From Agriotes lineatus (lineage: Eukaryota; Arthropoda; Insecta; Coleoptera; Elateridae): a stretch of 64,000 nucleotides of DNA. Under the pieces are notes generated by a model, which had not been told where the DNA came from, did not search any database, and worked only from the letters and a program-made list of their open reading frames with translations. Shown here piece after piece: positions 22,991 through 33,845 of this stretch (position 1 is its first letter; each line of letters begins with the position of its first letter). Location: contig OW679202.1 in assembly GCA_940337035.1 (NCBI GenBank), positions 49,183,763-49,247,762 of the forward strand, read 5' to 3'. A program made the translations under genes and the position numbers.

Positions 22991-23726
22991 GTTCTTAAAA
23001 CCAAGGTGCTATCACAAGAACAAAGGTGGGCTCTTTATGAGATTGGCACGCGGAAGCTGCTGACTCTTCGAGATAACTTATAAACTGAAAGATGCTGGGT
23101 GGTTAAATATGATCCGCACACGATTCTTTCATCGCTGCGTTTTGTATTATAAAATTCTGCTGTTTAAGACTCCACCGTACTTATATGTGTTATCTTCCTA
23201 CCAGTTTACTGCTGGAATTATATATGTGTATAAGCTTGACTAAACTACTTCAAACGTTTAACCTACTAACTGATATTTAATAACAGTCAAAATATGCGAG
23301 AGACTATCAGCTATCAGATTCCAGTCACTCGTGTCTCACCCAGAACCTCAGACAAATTTTCAACCAATAAAACATTGGGATATTTCATAAATCCCTTTAT
23401 TATATACATCATATAGTATTTCTAAAATATTTGTTCACTCTACAATCAACCCTATTTCTAATCGTCTTTAATACAAACAATGACTTGCGCAGACTAAAAC
23501 ATCCAGGGTGCAGATTTTCAAACAATGGTTCTATTGTTCAATTATTTTTTTACCAGCCTTGCACATTTTCAAACAATCACATCCGCAAGTCTGGACAGGT
23601 TTGAATCTCTAGACAATAATATCCGGTTTATCCGATTATGGACGTCATTAAATACATTCAGCAAAAAATTTCATTCAATTATTATTTTTAGCAGTCGTGC
23701 AGACTTTCAAACAATGACTTCATTGT

Positions 23727-23951
23727 TCAATTGCGCAGACAATAACAGCCCGTGTAGACAATAACATCCAACATTTCAACACCGTTGAGAGATTTTGTTA
23801 AATTATTAATTTTAGTATTTATTTCAGTTATATTCCCAGTAATTGCTGTAATCTCGGCTATTATAAAATTCAATTTTTCATCTGATGACATGTTTTTAAT
23901 TTTTTTGCTTCTTGTTTCTGGCTTTTTTTCACATAAAAACAACTGCATCAC
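23727..23951 (-). pseudogene. Possible gag-like coiled-coil fragment
   Basis: A 74-codon minus frame includes MSSDEKLNFIIAEITAITGN then ITEINTKINNLTKSLNGV, a regular hydrophobic heptad-like pattern, as in gag or ORF1 N-termini. There is nothing diagnostic. It lies upstream (in the minus sense) of the integrase-like piece, which would fit one element. Confidence 0.3.
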
Positions 23952-24107
23952 TTTAAATATATGTTCTAAATTAACAGTTCACCTGACATAATACCTTGAT
24001 TATCAGTCTACAGTATGAACTTAAGATAGCAACAGTTCAACACGTTTATTTAAACGCGTTAAATTTTAGAGGATTGCTCACAACACACGTCTACCTGCCT
24101 TACATAT

Positions 24108-24663
24108 TGTTACGTTTTTACGTTTCGGGCTATTAAAAAAATTATACGACGCTTCTTGTATTAAACATTTATTTACAACGATTTATCTTAACTATTTACA
24201 AATAAACTATTAAACGCGGAACACACATTATTTATAAATACAGGAACTAATTCTACCAACAGATATACTTCATTTATTTATTTACGACTTAACATTAATG
24301 ATTTATATGGTTATATTTATTTGTTATTCACGCTTTATTTATTTCACTAGAGTTATGTACACACGGGTTCATTTATATTGGAGTTTACGCGCTTCGAGTT
24401 TGGATGACAACTCAATTTTTCCCACTGCATCGGTTTATATACATGCCGGGTGAGTCATCCTAGAAACGTCCAGACCTTGCTCGATTAATCCTGCGACGCT
24501 GACGTGTTCCCGTAAAAGGTCGTTCTGGAATGTTCTGGAATGTTCTGATGCGATCCGGCCCGAAGGTCGTTACACTTTCTGGCATGATCTGGAACGCTGA
24601 CTCAAGCGTCGCACGGGACGCTGAGTCATATATAGACAACGGCCTGACCCCAAGGTTGTTACA
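24108..24663 (-). mobile_element. Solo LTR of a gypsy-type element
   Basis: A 556-bp sequence starting TGTTACGTTTTTACG and ending GGTTGTTACA, clearly related along its length to the LTRs at 39.5 and 42.9 kb (shared TTATACGACGCTTCTTGTAT, TTATATGGTTATATTTAT, ACACACGGG and GGACGCTGAGTCATAT). It is flanked by ATAT on both sides (24104-24107 and 24664-24667), a 4-bp target duplication. No internal region is present, so it arose by LTR-LTR recombination. Strand is given by analogy with the full element, whose genes lie on the minus strand. A TATA box reads leftward at 24433-24441. Confidence 0.9.
24523..24545 (-). promoter_or_regulatory. Heat-shock element array in the solo LTR
   Basis: Five perfectly phased pentamers, TTC-nn-GAA-nn-TTC-nn-GAA-nn-TTC with TG as every spacer, match the heat-shock factor binding consensus (inverted nGAAn units). 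The site lies about 85 bp upstream of the TATA box at 24433-24441 in the transcribed (minus) sense. Confidence 0.75.
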
Positions 24664-26859
24664 ATATAATAAATACAAATTAAGCCATCGAAGAAATGGT
24701 ATTATGATAGAATGTTATACATATCTGGTAGGTTTAAAGCATATAAATAACTTACTAAAATATCCATTTAATGCTTATATAATTTTAGTTTCTTAATGTT
24801 ACATAGGGGCAAAGAATGATATTGACAAGTCTGACTGATGTATCACTTATGTAGGTACCTCATAGTGAAATACATTCTCACAGATATAAGTACAGGGTGC
24901 TGCAAAAATGTCGGATTAACTCCACGTTGCGCTATTAGGAGGCACTTTCTGTGTAGCAAAGTATAATGAGTAAATTAGTAAATACAAATTATTACCTTAA
25001 TAAACGAGTTAATCCAGTGGCTAATGATAAACTCCACACATGCCAAAGAACAACAAATAAATAAACTCCCATCGATACATTCAGAAAATATCGATTTAGA
25101 CGATATATTGGCTTTGAGAAATAGTTAAAAAACTTGCCTAAAAAACTGTATACACCTGCATTATTTTAATGGAAATAGAATAAATAATATAGCTCCAAAA
25201 CCAATCACAATAATTCCTTAGAAATTATAGTAAAAATTTATTTTTTTCATGATTTCCTTTCTAATAGAGGGAGGCATTATATCACGTACCAGGTATGTGA
25301 GTTACGTATTTAGAAACGCTTTGTAGCTTAAAGATAAGCTTGCATCGTATGCTGGAGTGCAAGCTGTTTCTAGATGACGCCTATGAGAACGCAAGGCGCT
25401 CTCTGGAGACCTTGCATTATTTAGAGATAAACGTTTACTTAAGATGCTGTTTCCAATTTAGTTCTGCTGCGCCCGTATGCACAAATTTAAGATACCACCT
25501 CCCTTAGATCGAGAATATACAACGATAATATTTTTGTTATACGGTCTACGATGTAATGTGCAAATAATATACTGCCATAATGGTGGTATAATATTTTTGT
25601 TACATTTAATTTTTGAGCATGTCCCACTACTATTTGATATTTGTTTAGGAAATTGGTAAATTGGCAAGAAAAACTTATGCAACTTGCTTGGCGCCGTACG
25701 CCCCTGAGCGCCCTTTTTCTTGTGCATCTCTACACCTCTAGGCACGTGCCTGGTTCGCCTATATTGTAATCCGTCACTGTCTGTCTCAACACTCCGGTTA
25801 GCCTGCCCTGATTCAAATGTATTGATCAGATCTTCGACGTATTTATGCGTATAGGGTTTGAGTATTGAAATAAATGCTTTTTAAAAACACTAATGGTCGT
25901 TAAATAAACATAAATTGTGCTTATTAAGTAATTCCTAGCCCAGTGCTTCATAGAATCTTTAGTGATAAGAAATGTTCACTGTAAATTTGTGAGTCTTTAT
26001 GTCAGTTATCATTCAGTAGTCGTTGAATAAATTATTTTTTCTTATTTAACAAGTTTCATAAATTGTAATTCAGAGCTTTCTTCTTTGAGATATTTAATGT
26101 CTCATACATCGTTTTGAACATTACCGCCAGTACTGACGTCGCGGCTTCGGTAGGTTATACCATCCAAAAATCAGTTGCATGACACTAAAAATTGCCTTGG
26201 AATCCTTGGATGTGTGCTTTATTATGTTTTGCGTTTTCGGCTTTTATCGGTTGTTCTGTTGACATTTGAACCTGATGCTGATGTAATTTTAAGTAAGTAT
26301 ATTACTAAAAAATATATTTTTGATTGCTTTAGTATTCAAGTAATGTAAACTACTGACAAAAATTAGAATTTGCATGTATTTATAATGCCATAACCATACT
26401 TTCTACTTCTGTGTAAGGGCTAGTCTTGTGCAAAGGGTGTAGTAGCGACGTCGAAACGAAGAAAGAAGAGGTGCAAACGCAGCAAGAAGTCCACGGCCTC
26501 TTCTGAGAGCAGCTTCCGTGTCCCAGTTTTGGCCAATCGTCGCTGGGTGCATTAGGTATGGTTTTGTGCTGGCTGCCCTTTCTGCAGGGAAATCTGCACA
26601 CGCAGCACATTCTAACATTCTAAGGTAGGGCTTTCACTTTTTTGTCAGTATAAACCACTAAATTATTTTATTTCGGCAGGGTAAACCAGTTTCTAGAAAG
26701 GCGAATATTTTTCCATTAAGTATTTATTGACGTATACTATATTTTTATACAATTTTAATGTATTTTTAATATACTTTGAATTATTTTAATGACTTTGATG
26801 TGTTCGGAAGAATCTGAACCACCTCCCTCCCTTTATTTAATTGTAATATAACTAGTAAT
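24664..26859. other. Unassigned stretch with transposon scraps
   Basis: TACAGGGTGCTGCAAAAATG at 24892 looks like one end of an IS630-type insect element without a partner. 25670-25760 has a GC-richer patch with CACGTGCCTGGTTCGCC. 26400-26620 is another GC-richer block with overlapping minus frames but no family match. 26089-26125 resembles 33676-33712 just upstream of the LINE at 33.8 kb. No gene recognised. Confidence 0.35.
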
Positions 26860-27576
26860 AATAATAATTCTTTATCTACGAGCACCATTTTCACATAATA
26901 CAAACATGAATAAATATCACGTGACATTATAATTATCAGTAAGATTTGTAGACACAATATTGGACAATCAATTTATAATTGTAAATACCGTATATTTGAA
27001 TTATAGGTAGGTATACAGTATTAAGACAAAGTGTGAATTTGATTTTTTAAAACATTTTTAAATGTAGTTAACGACTTGTCGAAAAAATCTATTTCGCAGG
27101 AATTTCCGAGTCGTACCATTCTATTTATGGGTGAATTTATAGCATAATTTGAGCTGTGGAAGGAGTTGTAAAAGAGTATTACTTCTGAGATTCCTCCCAG
27201 ATATGTTAAATGATATCATCTCAAGGCTGTTAATAATCTTAAAAAGTATACAAAGATCAGCTATATTTCTGTGCTCTTCCATTGTATTCATATTACAAGC
27301 AGATAAAAGAAAATCATAACCTACTACATAATGTTGTTCACCTAACATATAAGCTACATTTCTCAAGAACCTACGCTGAATCCTTTCAATCTTATCCTTA
27401 TAAATATTGTAGTAAGGAGACCAAATCGTGGGGGAATATTCTAAAATCGATCTAACTAGGAAACAGTAGGTATAATACAATTTTACATTTTAGGTTGTTA
27501 ATTTCATTAACATTTCTTAACAGGAATTCTAATATTTTGAAAGCTTTCCCGCATGTGTAATTAATATGATGATTAA
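26860..27576 (-). pseudogene. LINE C-terminus and 3' tail
   Basis: 3' end of a minus-strand jockey/CR1-type LINE. Frames read YYTYCFLVRSILEYSPTIWS, then DKIERIQRRFLRNVAYML and EEHRNIADLCILFKIINSLE at 27121-27480, and FKILEFLLRNVNEINNLKCK upstream at 27488-27560. A frameshift at about 27480 splits them. The 3' UTR ends at about 26860 with GATAAAGAATTATTATTATTA, a typical tail of this group. At 27576 the element is interrupted by a Harbinger insertion. Confidence 0.85.
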
Positions 27577-28174
27577 GGCCCACTGCCCACGGTGCGACTG
27601 TTTTGAGATAAAGGTTGTAAACTAGTTTACTCTGCAACCAGTTTACAGCTAATATGAAACTTCTACACGCACACGGATTACGACTCACTATGAAACAGTT
27701 TCAATCAGTTGGTATAGCAGTGCAGTTAATAATTTTTACAATGTTAAATTCTGAATCAGATGAGGAAGACATGATTGATTATTATCGATACCGCAGGACA
27801 CAAAGGGAGTACTGGGTCCATCCATACATAAGGGGAAATCTGAATTCTAGACTGTTTGTAGCAGCACAGGAACTGTCTCAAACAGATAGAAAGTTTATAG
27901 CTTTTTATTGAATGTCTTGATCACCCATTTTGAAATAAATAAAATAACCACGTGGTAAACACCTTGAAAACGGGGCAACGTCTAACTGCAATGCAACTGC
28001 GACTGTGGAACAATGGTCGTGTACAACCGATTTTGACTGATTGCAAACTAGTTTAATTTGAATCGACTCGTGTGTGGTTCCACACTACTACACGTTGCAG
28101 GGTTACAAAAGAGTTGCAAGATCAACTGATTTGCAACGTTTGTCTCAAAACAGTCGCACCGTGGGCGGTGGGCC
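27577..28174. mobile_element. Non-autonomous PIF/Harbinger element
   Basis: 598 bp bounded by inverted repeats of at least 40 bp with few mismatches: GGCCCAC(T/C)GCCCACGGTG then CGACTGTTTTGAGA. TAA lies on both sides (27574-27576 and 28175-28177), the three-base target duplication of PIF/Harbinger. The LINE reading frame resumes directly across it (ending MFDSKLTF on the right, starting NHHINYTCGK on the left), which confirms the insertion. It contains only a short coding exon. Confidence 0.92.
27654..27911 (+). pseudogene. Harbinger transposase N-terminal remnant
   Basis: Frame from ATG 27654 to a stop at 27909. The C-terminal half reads DEEDMIDYYRYRRTQREYW, VHPYIRGNLNSRLFVAAQEL and SQTDRKFIAFY. 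R..YWVHP.I......F..... EL..D..F..F is the start of PIF/Harbinger (DDE_4-type) nucleases just ahead of the catalytic domain. The DDE domain is gone. The first 30 residues overlap the repeat-derived leader and are unlikely to be original; ATG 27741 is an alternative start. Confidence 0.72.
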
Positions 28175-29227
28175 TAAAAGTTAATTTAGAATCAAACATA
28201 ATCCCTAAATCCATAATTGTATTGACAGGTTGAATTTCTTCATTGTTAATTTTGTAGTTGTACTTAATATAGTCAGCTGATCTATGGAATATAATAAATT
28301 TAGTATCATTCCATTTGTTTTACACCATTTAGATAGGTTATCTAAATCACCCTGTATACGCAGACAGTCAAGTCTAGTGTTAATTCAAGCAAATAAGTTT
28401 AAGTCGTCAGCAAATAATAATGATCTGCAAAACATTTCATTAAAAATGGGGCAAGGTGTGACCCCTGTGGGACACCTGATGGAACAACAATTATTCGTGA
28501 ATGGTAGTTATGTATCTTGACTATTTGTTTCCTTTCGTATAAATAATCTTTAAATCATAACAACAGAGTTCCTATAATACCCATAGCATATAATTTTGCA
28601 GCTAATATATTGTGATTCACCATATCGAATGCTTTGGAGAAGTCCGTATATACCGAATCTACCTGCTGACCTTTCTCCCAAGCATCCAATATGTACTGTT
28701 CATATAAAATTAAATTAGTCACTGTAGACCTTCCTCTCTTAAATTCATGTTGCATAGGGTGTATATAATTTTTAAATATGGAAGTTAACTGCGTTGTTAT
28801 TTGGGCTTCAAATAATTTGGGAATTTGTGACATAATAAATTGATATAGGTCGATAGTTCTTTATGTTTGATCTATTACCATTCTTGTATATTGGTGTTAC
28901 AAAGGAAGCTTTCCACAAATCAGGATAAATTCCCTTCTTTAAAGACAAGTTAAACAGCAAAAATAAAGGGTGTAAAAGTACAAATCTGCATTGTGTCAGC
29001 ATGTAGGGAGAGATTCCATCAGGTCCAGGGTTCTTCCGACAATCTAGGTGGCTCAGACTTTCAAGTTTTTCATCAGATGTGATTTCCATACTATCTATAT
29101 TATGGTACCCATTTATAGAAAGCTTTGGGGCAGGAGAGAGCTCATTTGAATAAACCTGTGCGAAGTGGACTGCAAATAAATCAGCTACTTCTGTTGGGGA
29201 AGATCCTGTATTTTCATTTAATGTCAT
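28175..29227 (-). pseudogene. LINE reverse transcriptase domain
   Basis: Minus-strand RT of the element ending at 26.9 kb. In transcriptional order: SNELSPAPKLSINGYHNIDS, HLDCRKNPGPDGISPYML, KASFVTPIYKNGNRSNIKN and YRPISI (28808-29227); then, after a frameshift, QHEFKRGRSTVTNLILYEQ and VDSVYTDFSKAFDMVNHNIL (28555-28833); then VPQGSHLAPF and a damaged FADH where FADD is expected (about 28410-28480). The second catalytic Asp of that pair is lost. It is followed by IMDLGIMFDSKLTF up to the Harbinger insertion. Confidence 0.85.
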
Positions 29228-29460
29228 GACATTGGGAAGGAGATGTCAATTCTTCTTAGTTCTTATATAACTCCAAAATTTTGTTGGTTCTTTTTCTAAT
29301 TCAGATCCTAGATTTGATAGGTGATTTTTGTAACACTGTTGGGATATCTTCTTGCGATGTTCCCTTAAACCAAAAAATACCAGATAATCGGACATATTGC
29401 TAGAAGATTTCAATTGTTTATGGGCAATCTTTTTTTGTACTATGCTTGTTCTCAATTCAT
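29228..29460 (-). pseudogene. LINE endonuclease-RT linker, truncated 5' end
   Basis: The frame 29246-29455 reads SDYLVFFGLREHRKKISQQC, HLSNLGSELEKEPTKFWSY and IRTKKN, the usual 'FW.Y...K' stretch just before the RT. No endonuclease is found further right, so the copy is 5'-truncated at about 29460, as is common for LINEs. Confidence 0.75.
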
Positions 29461-29948
29461 GAGTAAACAGGGTATTTTGGTGCAGTTAAAGGGCTTGAAA
29501 TATGTAATGCTGTCATACTCGATAGAAGTATTATCGACTACTCCACCTACCTTTTTTACTTCCTTTTACGATAAAGGAAGTATTGGATTCACCCACTGCC
29601 TCCTACACTTACAAGCCATGTTGTTGGAGATTTGGCAACGCTGATCGTAGACCAATTTTTGTACTGTTTATTTATAAAAATGTCTGTTGAAATGTGGCGT
29701 GTGATTAAATATTAATATGTTGGACTGCTCTAAATTTGACGAAATTCATTTATTTATATTACTATACTGTTCGTGATAAGTGCAAGTTAAATTGCTGCTA
29801 GAATTCATGGGGTTTATTAAGTAATTCACTGAGGTAAGTAACAACCTAACCTCATTTTTAAGGCATTTCTTGTAACTTTTAATTTTATATTTAGAATTCA
29901 ACGAAGACACTGTGTACCAACCACAACAGTACCTTAAAAGAAAATCGT

Positions 29949-30236
29949 ATGAATGAGATCCGAAAGAAAGCATGGCTTCGTGCAACAGCACGAGAACGTT
30001 GGACCCTAACAAAATGTTCTGCCGTGTGTGAAATACGTTTTAATGGAAAATACATTTGAAAATGTTAGAAATGAGAGTGGGGAAATGCAGAATTGTTGCT
30101 GCATTACCCTCAATTAGCTGACAAAGCTGTCCCAAGCGTATTTCCAAATTTACCAACATATTGTCGTCGAAAGCGCCTCAAGAAAGGACAAATCCTGAAT
30201 GTAGAAGAATACAAATATTGGAAAGACATGCACAAA
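29949..30236 (+). pseudogene. THAP-domain remnant
   Basis: From 29949 the frame reads MNEIRKKAWLRATARERW, TLTKCSAVCEIRF and stops at 30059. In a shifted frame YPQLADKAVPSVFPNLP follows at about 30108-30160, then a basic stretch. A W at the expected place, CSxVC..(H)F and the AVPS.F end match the second half of a THAP zinc-finger DNA-binding domain. The His ligand is Arg here and the N-terminal Cys pair is not readable, so it is non-functional. Confidence 0.6.
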
Positions 30237-30430
30237 CAGTGAAAGTGTTTTTAAGTGATGACACCAGCAGTTTTTGGAACAATTTGCGTCACACAAATTT
30301 AGATGTTACCGAGCAGATAAGTTTATTATGTTCAAATAAGATTATTTACAGCTGTAGCACCATATTTTTTGCATATATGTTGTACTCTCAATCAGCAGTG
30401 GTGTATAGAAAGTTACAAACTTTAAAATAA
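30161..30430 (+). pseudogene. Post-THAP frame, unassigned
   Basis: An 89-codon plus frame (ILERHAQTVKVFLSDDTSSF, WNNLRHTNLDVTEQISLLCS) inside the P-like element, overlapping the THAP tail in another phase. It does not show the RNase-H-like transposase core. Probably decayed or out-of-frame transposase sequence. Confidence 0.25.
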
Positions 30431-30795
30431 TTACAGAAATATTCTTTTATCCATGTGTTACATAGGTTAAGTTGTTTTATTTTTATAAGTATACTGTTAC
30501 ATGTTTGTATTACTTGACTATGTAAATAAATGTCACCATTACAGAAGCTATCTTTAGTTAATTACAGAGTAAAATATGATAAAGAGTAAAACTGTGCTCT
30601 TTAAAGCAAAATTATTTCAAATGGGAGTATTGTAATTTAGGACCACTAACTATCAGAGATGCAATGTTGCCAAGTCTAACAGCATGGCTTGTAAGTGTGG
30701 GAGGCAGTGATTCACCCCAAAAATTCGAAATTGAGTTTTCAACAGATCTTCACGTTTTAGAGTCCCCTGAAACCAAAAAACATGTTTTTGTTCAT

Positions 30796-30833
30796 TGGTC
30801 TGTCTGTGTGTGTGTCTGTCTGTCTGTCTGTGA
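30796..30833. repeat. CTGT/GTGT microsatellite
   Basis: About 38 bp of mixed CTGT and GT repeats inside the dispersed repeat, followed by ATATCTCAAAAACG. Confidence 0.85.
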
Positions 30834-31100
30834 ACAGAATATCTCAAAAACGAAAAGAGGTATGGCGTTGAAACTTCATATATAAGTTTTGTGTACTATG
30901 TAGATGCGACAGCAAGCTTTTGAAGAAAATTGTATAACCGGAAGTAGGTGTTTACTCTAGTGATTTTTCAGTTTTTTTTCGATTTTGTCAAAAACGGCTC
31001 TTAACGATTTTTTTTAAACTTTACATTTTTATTACATTTTTAATGTGTATTGATGTGAGATAGGTGATTTTCCAGTTGAATACTTCTAAAATGGGTTTAT

Positions 31101-32647
31101 TTTGTTTTTTTTTATTTGTTTTTATTAACATTTTTGAATGCAGCTTATAATTTAGAAAAAAATTGTCTCTTCAACTAATGCTCTATTTTGTACCGTGTTT
31201 GCAGACTTTGCAATTTTTGAAAATTTTTGACAAATACTTAAAAATTTAAAATCAAATTTTTGGCTAATTATAAGATCACTGTAAAAGGAAGTTGTGTGAG
31301 TGTATCACACTATATTTTTAGTAATAATAATTTGAACTTTTATTTTCATATACAACCCATAATTATTTTTAGTTTTTAACGGGTTTGAATATTTGAAGCA
31401 AATTTTTCAAAGATTGAACACATTTTGGTTTAGTTGTGGGCAAAAAAACCATTTCCTCTTCAAATGCAAAGCCAAAATAAATGAAAAAAAAACATGTTAA
31501 GCATTTTTTATTGGAAAATTTTGTTAATAAAAATTGACAAAAAAGCTTGTATCTAAAGTTTGATCAAAATTTCAAAAGATTGAAATTTTGTGTAAAACAT
31601 TAAGCCAGAAAATGACATTTTAATGGATTAGAAAATATTTGAAGTTTTTGCATTGTATTTATTTATAATTAGTGAAAAAATTGTTCCTAAATATTAAATT
31701 CATAAATGATTTTCTTTTTCAATTTTAATCAAACTTTGGATTGAAGCTTTTTGGACAATTCTGATACACTTATTGGTAAACAAAATGCCGAATATATTAT
31801 TTTCCATTTATTTTAGTATCGCAGGTGGTTTTGCATTTGAAAGGGGCGAATGCATTCAGGTAGAACATAGTGTGTTCTATCTTTTAGGATAATTCGGTTC
31901 TGAATAAAAACATTCTTAAGTGAAAATTGCAAAATTGAGTTCAAAATTTTAGAAAAATTATAAGCCAAGAGTCACCTCTATTAATAACTAATAGAAATTA
32001 TTTAACGTAACATTTGAATCACGAATCTAATGTGTAATCATGTAGAAACAGCAACGACGGGGAACTATTTCAAGTACAGTTATGAATTCCAATACAAGAT
32101 CGTATGAATTTTATTTGCAAAACTACATCTGAAAGAGCACCTTCTTAATAATTGCTCAATCCTCATACTAGCAAGAATTCGCATATTGGAGTGAAATTGT
32201 AGCAACATCGACAGCTCAGTTGAGCAACTCTTATCATTATCATCGACTGAAGTTCTCAATATGTGTATTGCAGTAAAGTGTTGATCGTTTTGATAAAAAA
32301 GGGCTTCCATTTATGAAAATTACAGTAGTTACTTCCTCTAAGATTATATGGTTTTAGCATAGAAACCGCGTATGCAGTTGGAACATTTTATATTTTAGAT
32401 TGATGCACTTCTGTCAACTATATCTTTTTACTTTGTAGCGAATCGTCAACATTTCCAGAGACATTATAGTACCGCAGAAGGTTGCAATAAATGAACGATG
32501 CAAGATAAGCAGTTAAACTTGATCAATTGTGTACAGAATGAATTAACTCTACCAAGCTGTTTTATTTGATTTATACGACATGCAGCTTTAATCACACATT
32601 TCGAACCATTATGATCGCCAATGCATTTCGCTCTAAAAGCGCCCTAT
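31101..32647. other. AT-rich spacer
   Basis: Long A- and T-runs. A weakly readable minus frame (32080-32310) has no family match. The left part may still belong to the dispersed repeat starting at 29.5 kb. Confidence 0.35.
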
Positions 32648-33110
32648 ACAAGCCCCGTCCAGTTTCAGTTGGCCCACCCGATAAAATTTCAGTTATTGGC
32701 GCGTATTGAAAAACATTTAAACTAATAGAGTTATAAATTTTGCATTTTTATTTTGAAAACATATTGCACACAAATAACGGAACTAATTACAACAATTGGA
32801 ACTGATTAGGACTAAAAAAAGAAAAAAAACGAAATTTGTGATTTTCAGCTCTGATATAGCTCATTCTGTATTAACTGTTTTACAATCAAAACATCTGTCA
32901 CTGTCATTCCCATCAAAAGAAGAGTTGTTTCCATAACCGCCTTAATCCTCGTCGTTAGCGATACTTTTTTTCCCTCCTATATTCCTCTAAATAGCATATT
33001 TTGTCTTAGATATTACATTGTAGCGGCTGGTTTTGCTCCTTGAACGATAAATGTCAACAACACTACAAATTTTGTATGTGGGCCAACTGAAGCTGTACGG
33101 GGCTCGTAAT
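32648..33110. mobile_element. Miniature inverted-repeat element
   Basis: About 30-bp inverted repeats, AGCCCCGT(C/A)CAG(T/C)TTC followed by AGTTGGCCCAC, at 32652-32680 and 33078-33108, about 460 bp apart. No frame of note. No clear target duplication, so the superfamily is not assigned. Confidence 0.65.
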
Positions 33111-33845
33111 ATTAAATTCTGCAGCACTCTAATGTTTGAAATTCCACAGCAGCCGAAGCACATGATGAAAATTATGTTTTAAAACTAGTTGTAGCCCGTG
33201 GCGCATGCCGCATTTAAAGTTTCGAGCGTTAGTGTGAGATGAGCGCAGATCTTCCTGCCACGAATGCCACCTGAACTTGTGTCGTGCAGTGACCTAGGAA
33301 AATTGATTTATAAGAGGGTGTTTAATCGCTCATTTGGGCTCATTCAGAAAGGCAGTAATAAAACCTCTTTATTATTAAATGAAATGTACTTGTGTTCGTA
33401 GTTTTAAAAAACACAACCAATAGACATTATAAATAATTGTTTTCTGTGATATCCCTATTAAAAGTAATGGGAAGTTGGTTTACAAAAAGGCCTTGGTACT
33501 TTTGCCGGATTAACACAGCATGTGGTGTTGCGCTTTATTATAGAGGTATGATGGCGCGGTACAAACAACAAGCGCACTTTTTAGTCACATAGGTTCAGTG
33601 TGATTAATATACGTACTTCATGTAGTAGTTTAAATACATATTATATCATCTCTCGGTTAACAGGGATTCCTTTGTTACAATATTTAATGTATCTTATATC
33701 GTTTTGAATATGTTCATAAGCACCATATACATTGAAGAGTTGGTTGTCTGTCTCACTTCATTTGTGACGTCCCCACTCATAGCCGCTAGCAATATAGTAT
33801 GTAATACATATATGGTCAACACAAGCCGTTGTAAAATTAGCTGAA
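33111..33845. other. Spacer and probable LINE 5' leader
   Basis: 33180-33300 is somewhat GC-richer with no recognised content. About 33670-33845 directly precedes the LINE ORF1 start and is probably its 5' UTR; it shares TATTTAATGT(A/C)TC and TATCGTTTTGAA words with 26089-26125. Confidence 0.35.

Larger units (their letters stand above)
20573..23600. repeat. Dispersed motif family CAAGTCTGGACAGG
   Basis: The 14-mer CAAGTCTGGACAGG occurs exactly at 20597-20610, 21230-21243 and 23586-23599, each preceded within about 35 bases by CCTTGCACATT-type sequence. Shortened or changed versions are at 21108-21125 (CAGGTCTGTACAGG) and 21555-21570. CAGACAATAACATCC-type words recur at 21510, 23735 and 23755. 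The spread suggests a tandem array disrupted by later events. Confidence 0.65.
29594..30708. mobile_element. P-like element with THAP remnant
   Basis: 1115-bp insertion with GATTCACC on both sides (29586-29593 and 30709-30716), an 8-bp duplication. Terminal inverted repeats of about 45 bp: (C)ACTGCCTCC(T/C)ACACTTAC then AAGCCATG, ending around TTGGCAAC. The uninterrupted target is seen in the paralogue at about 49000-49020. The interior has a THAP-like remnant. An 8-bp duplication plus THAP points to the P superfamily; hAT also gives 8 bp, so this is probable rather than certain. Confidence 0.78.
29548..31100. repeat. Dispersed repeat, copy 1 (interrupted by a P-like element)
   Basis: TTTACTTCCTTTTACGATAA at 29555 and AAAAATTCGAAATTGAG, TTCACGTTTTAGAGTCCCCTGA and TTTTTTTAAACTTTACATTT at 30717-31030 match the copy at 48978-49210/50437-50530 in the same order. 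The two halves here are separated by the insertion at 29594-30708. Includes a CTGT/GTGT microsatellite. No coding sequence recognised; class unknown. Its right end beyond 31100 is uncertain. Confidence 0.65.

Noticed and set aside
23000..23340. LINE C-terminal fragment on the plus strand (CVLYYKILLFKTPPYLYVL)
   Set aside because: Resembles the common 'YKIL..KTPPYL' block of LINE C-termini, but it is a single short block with nothing supporting on either side.
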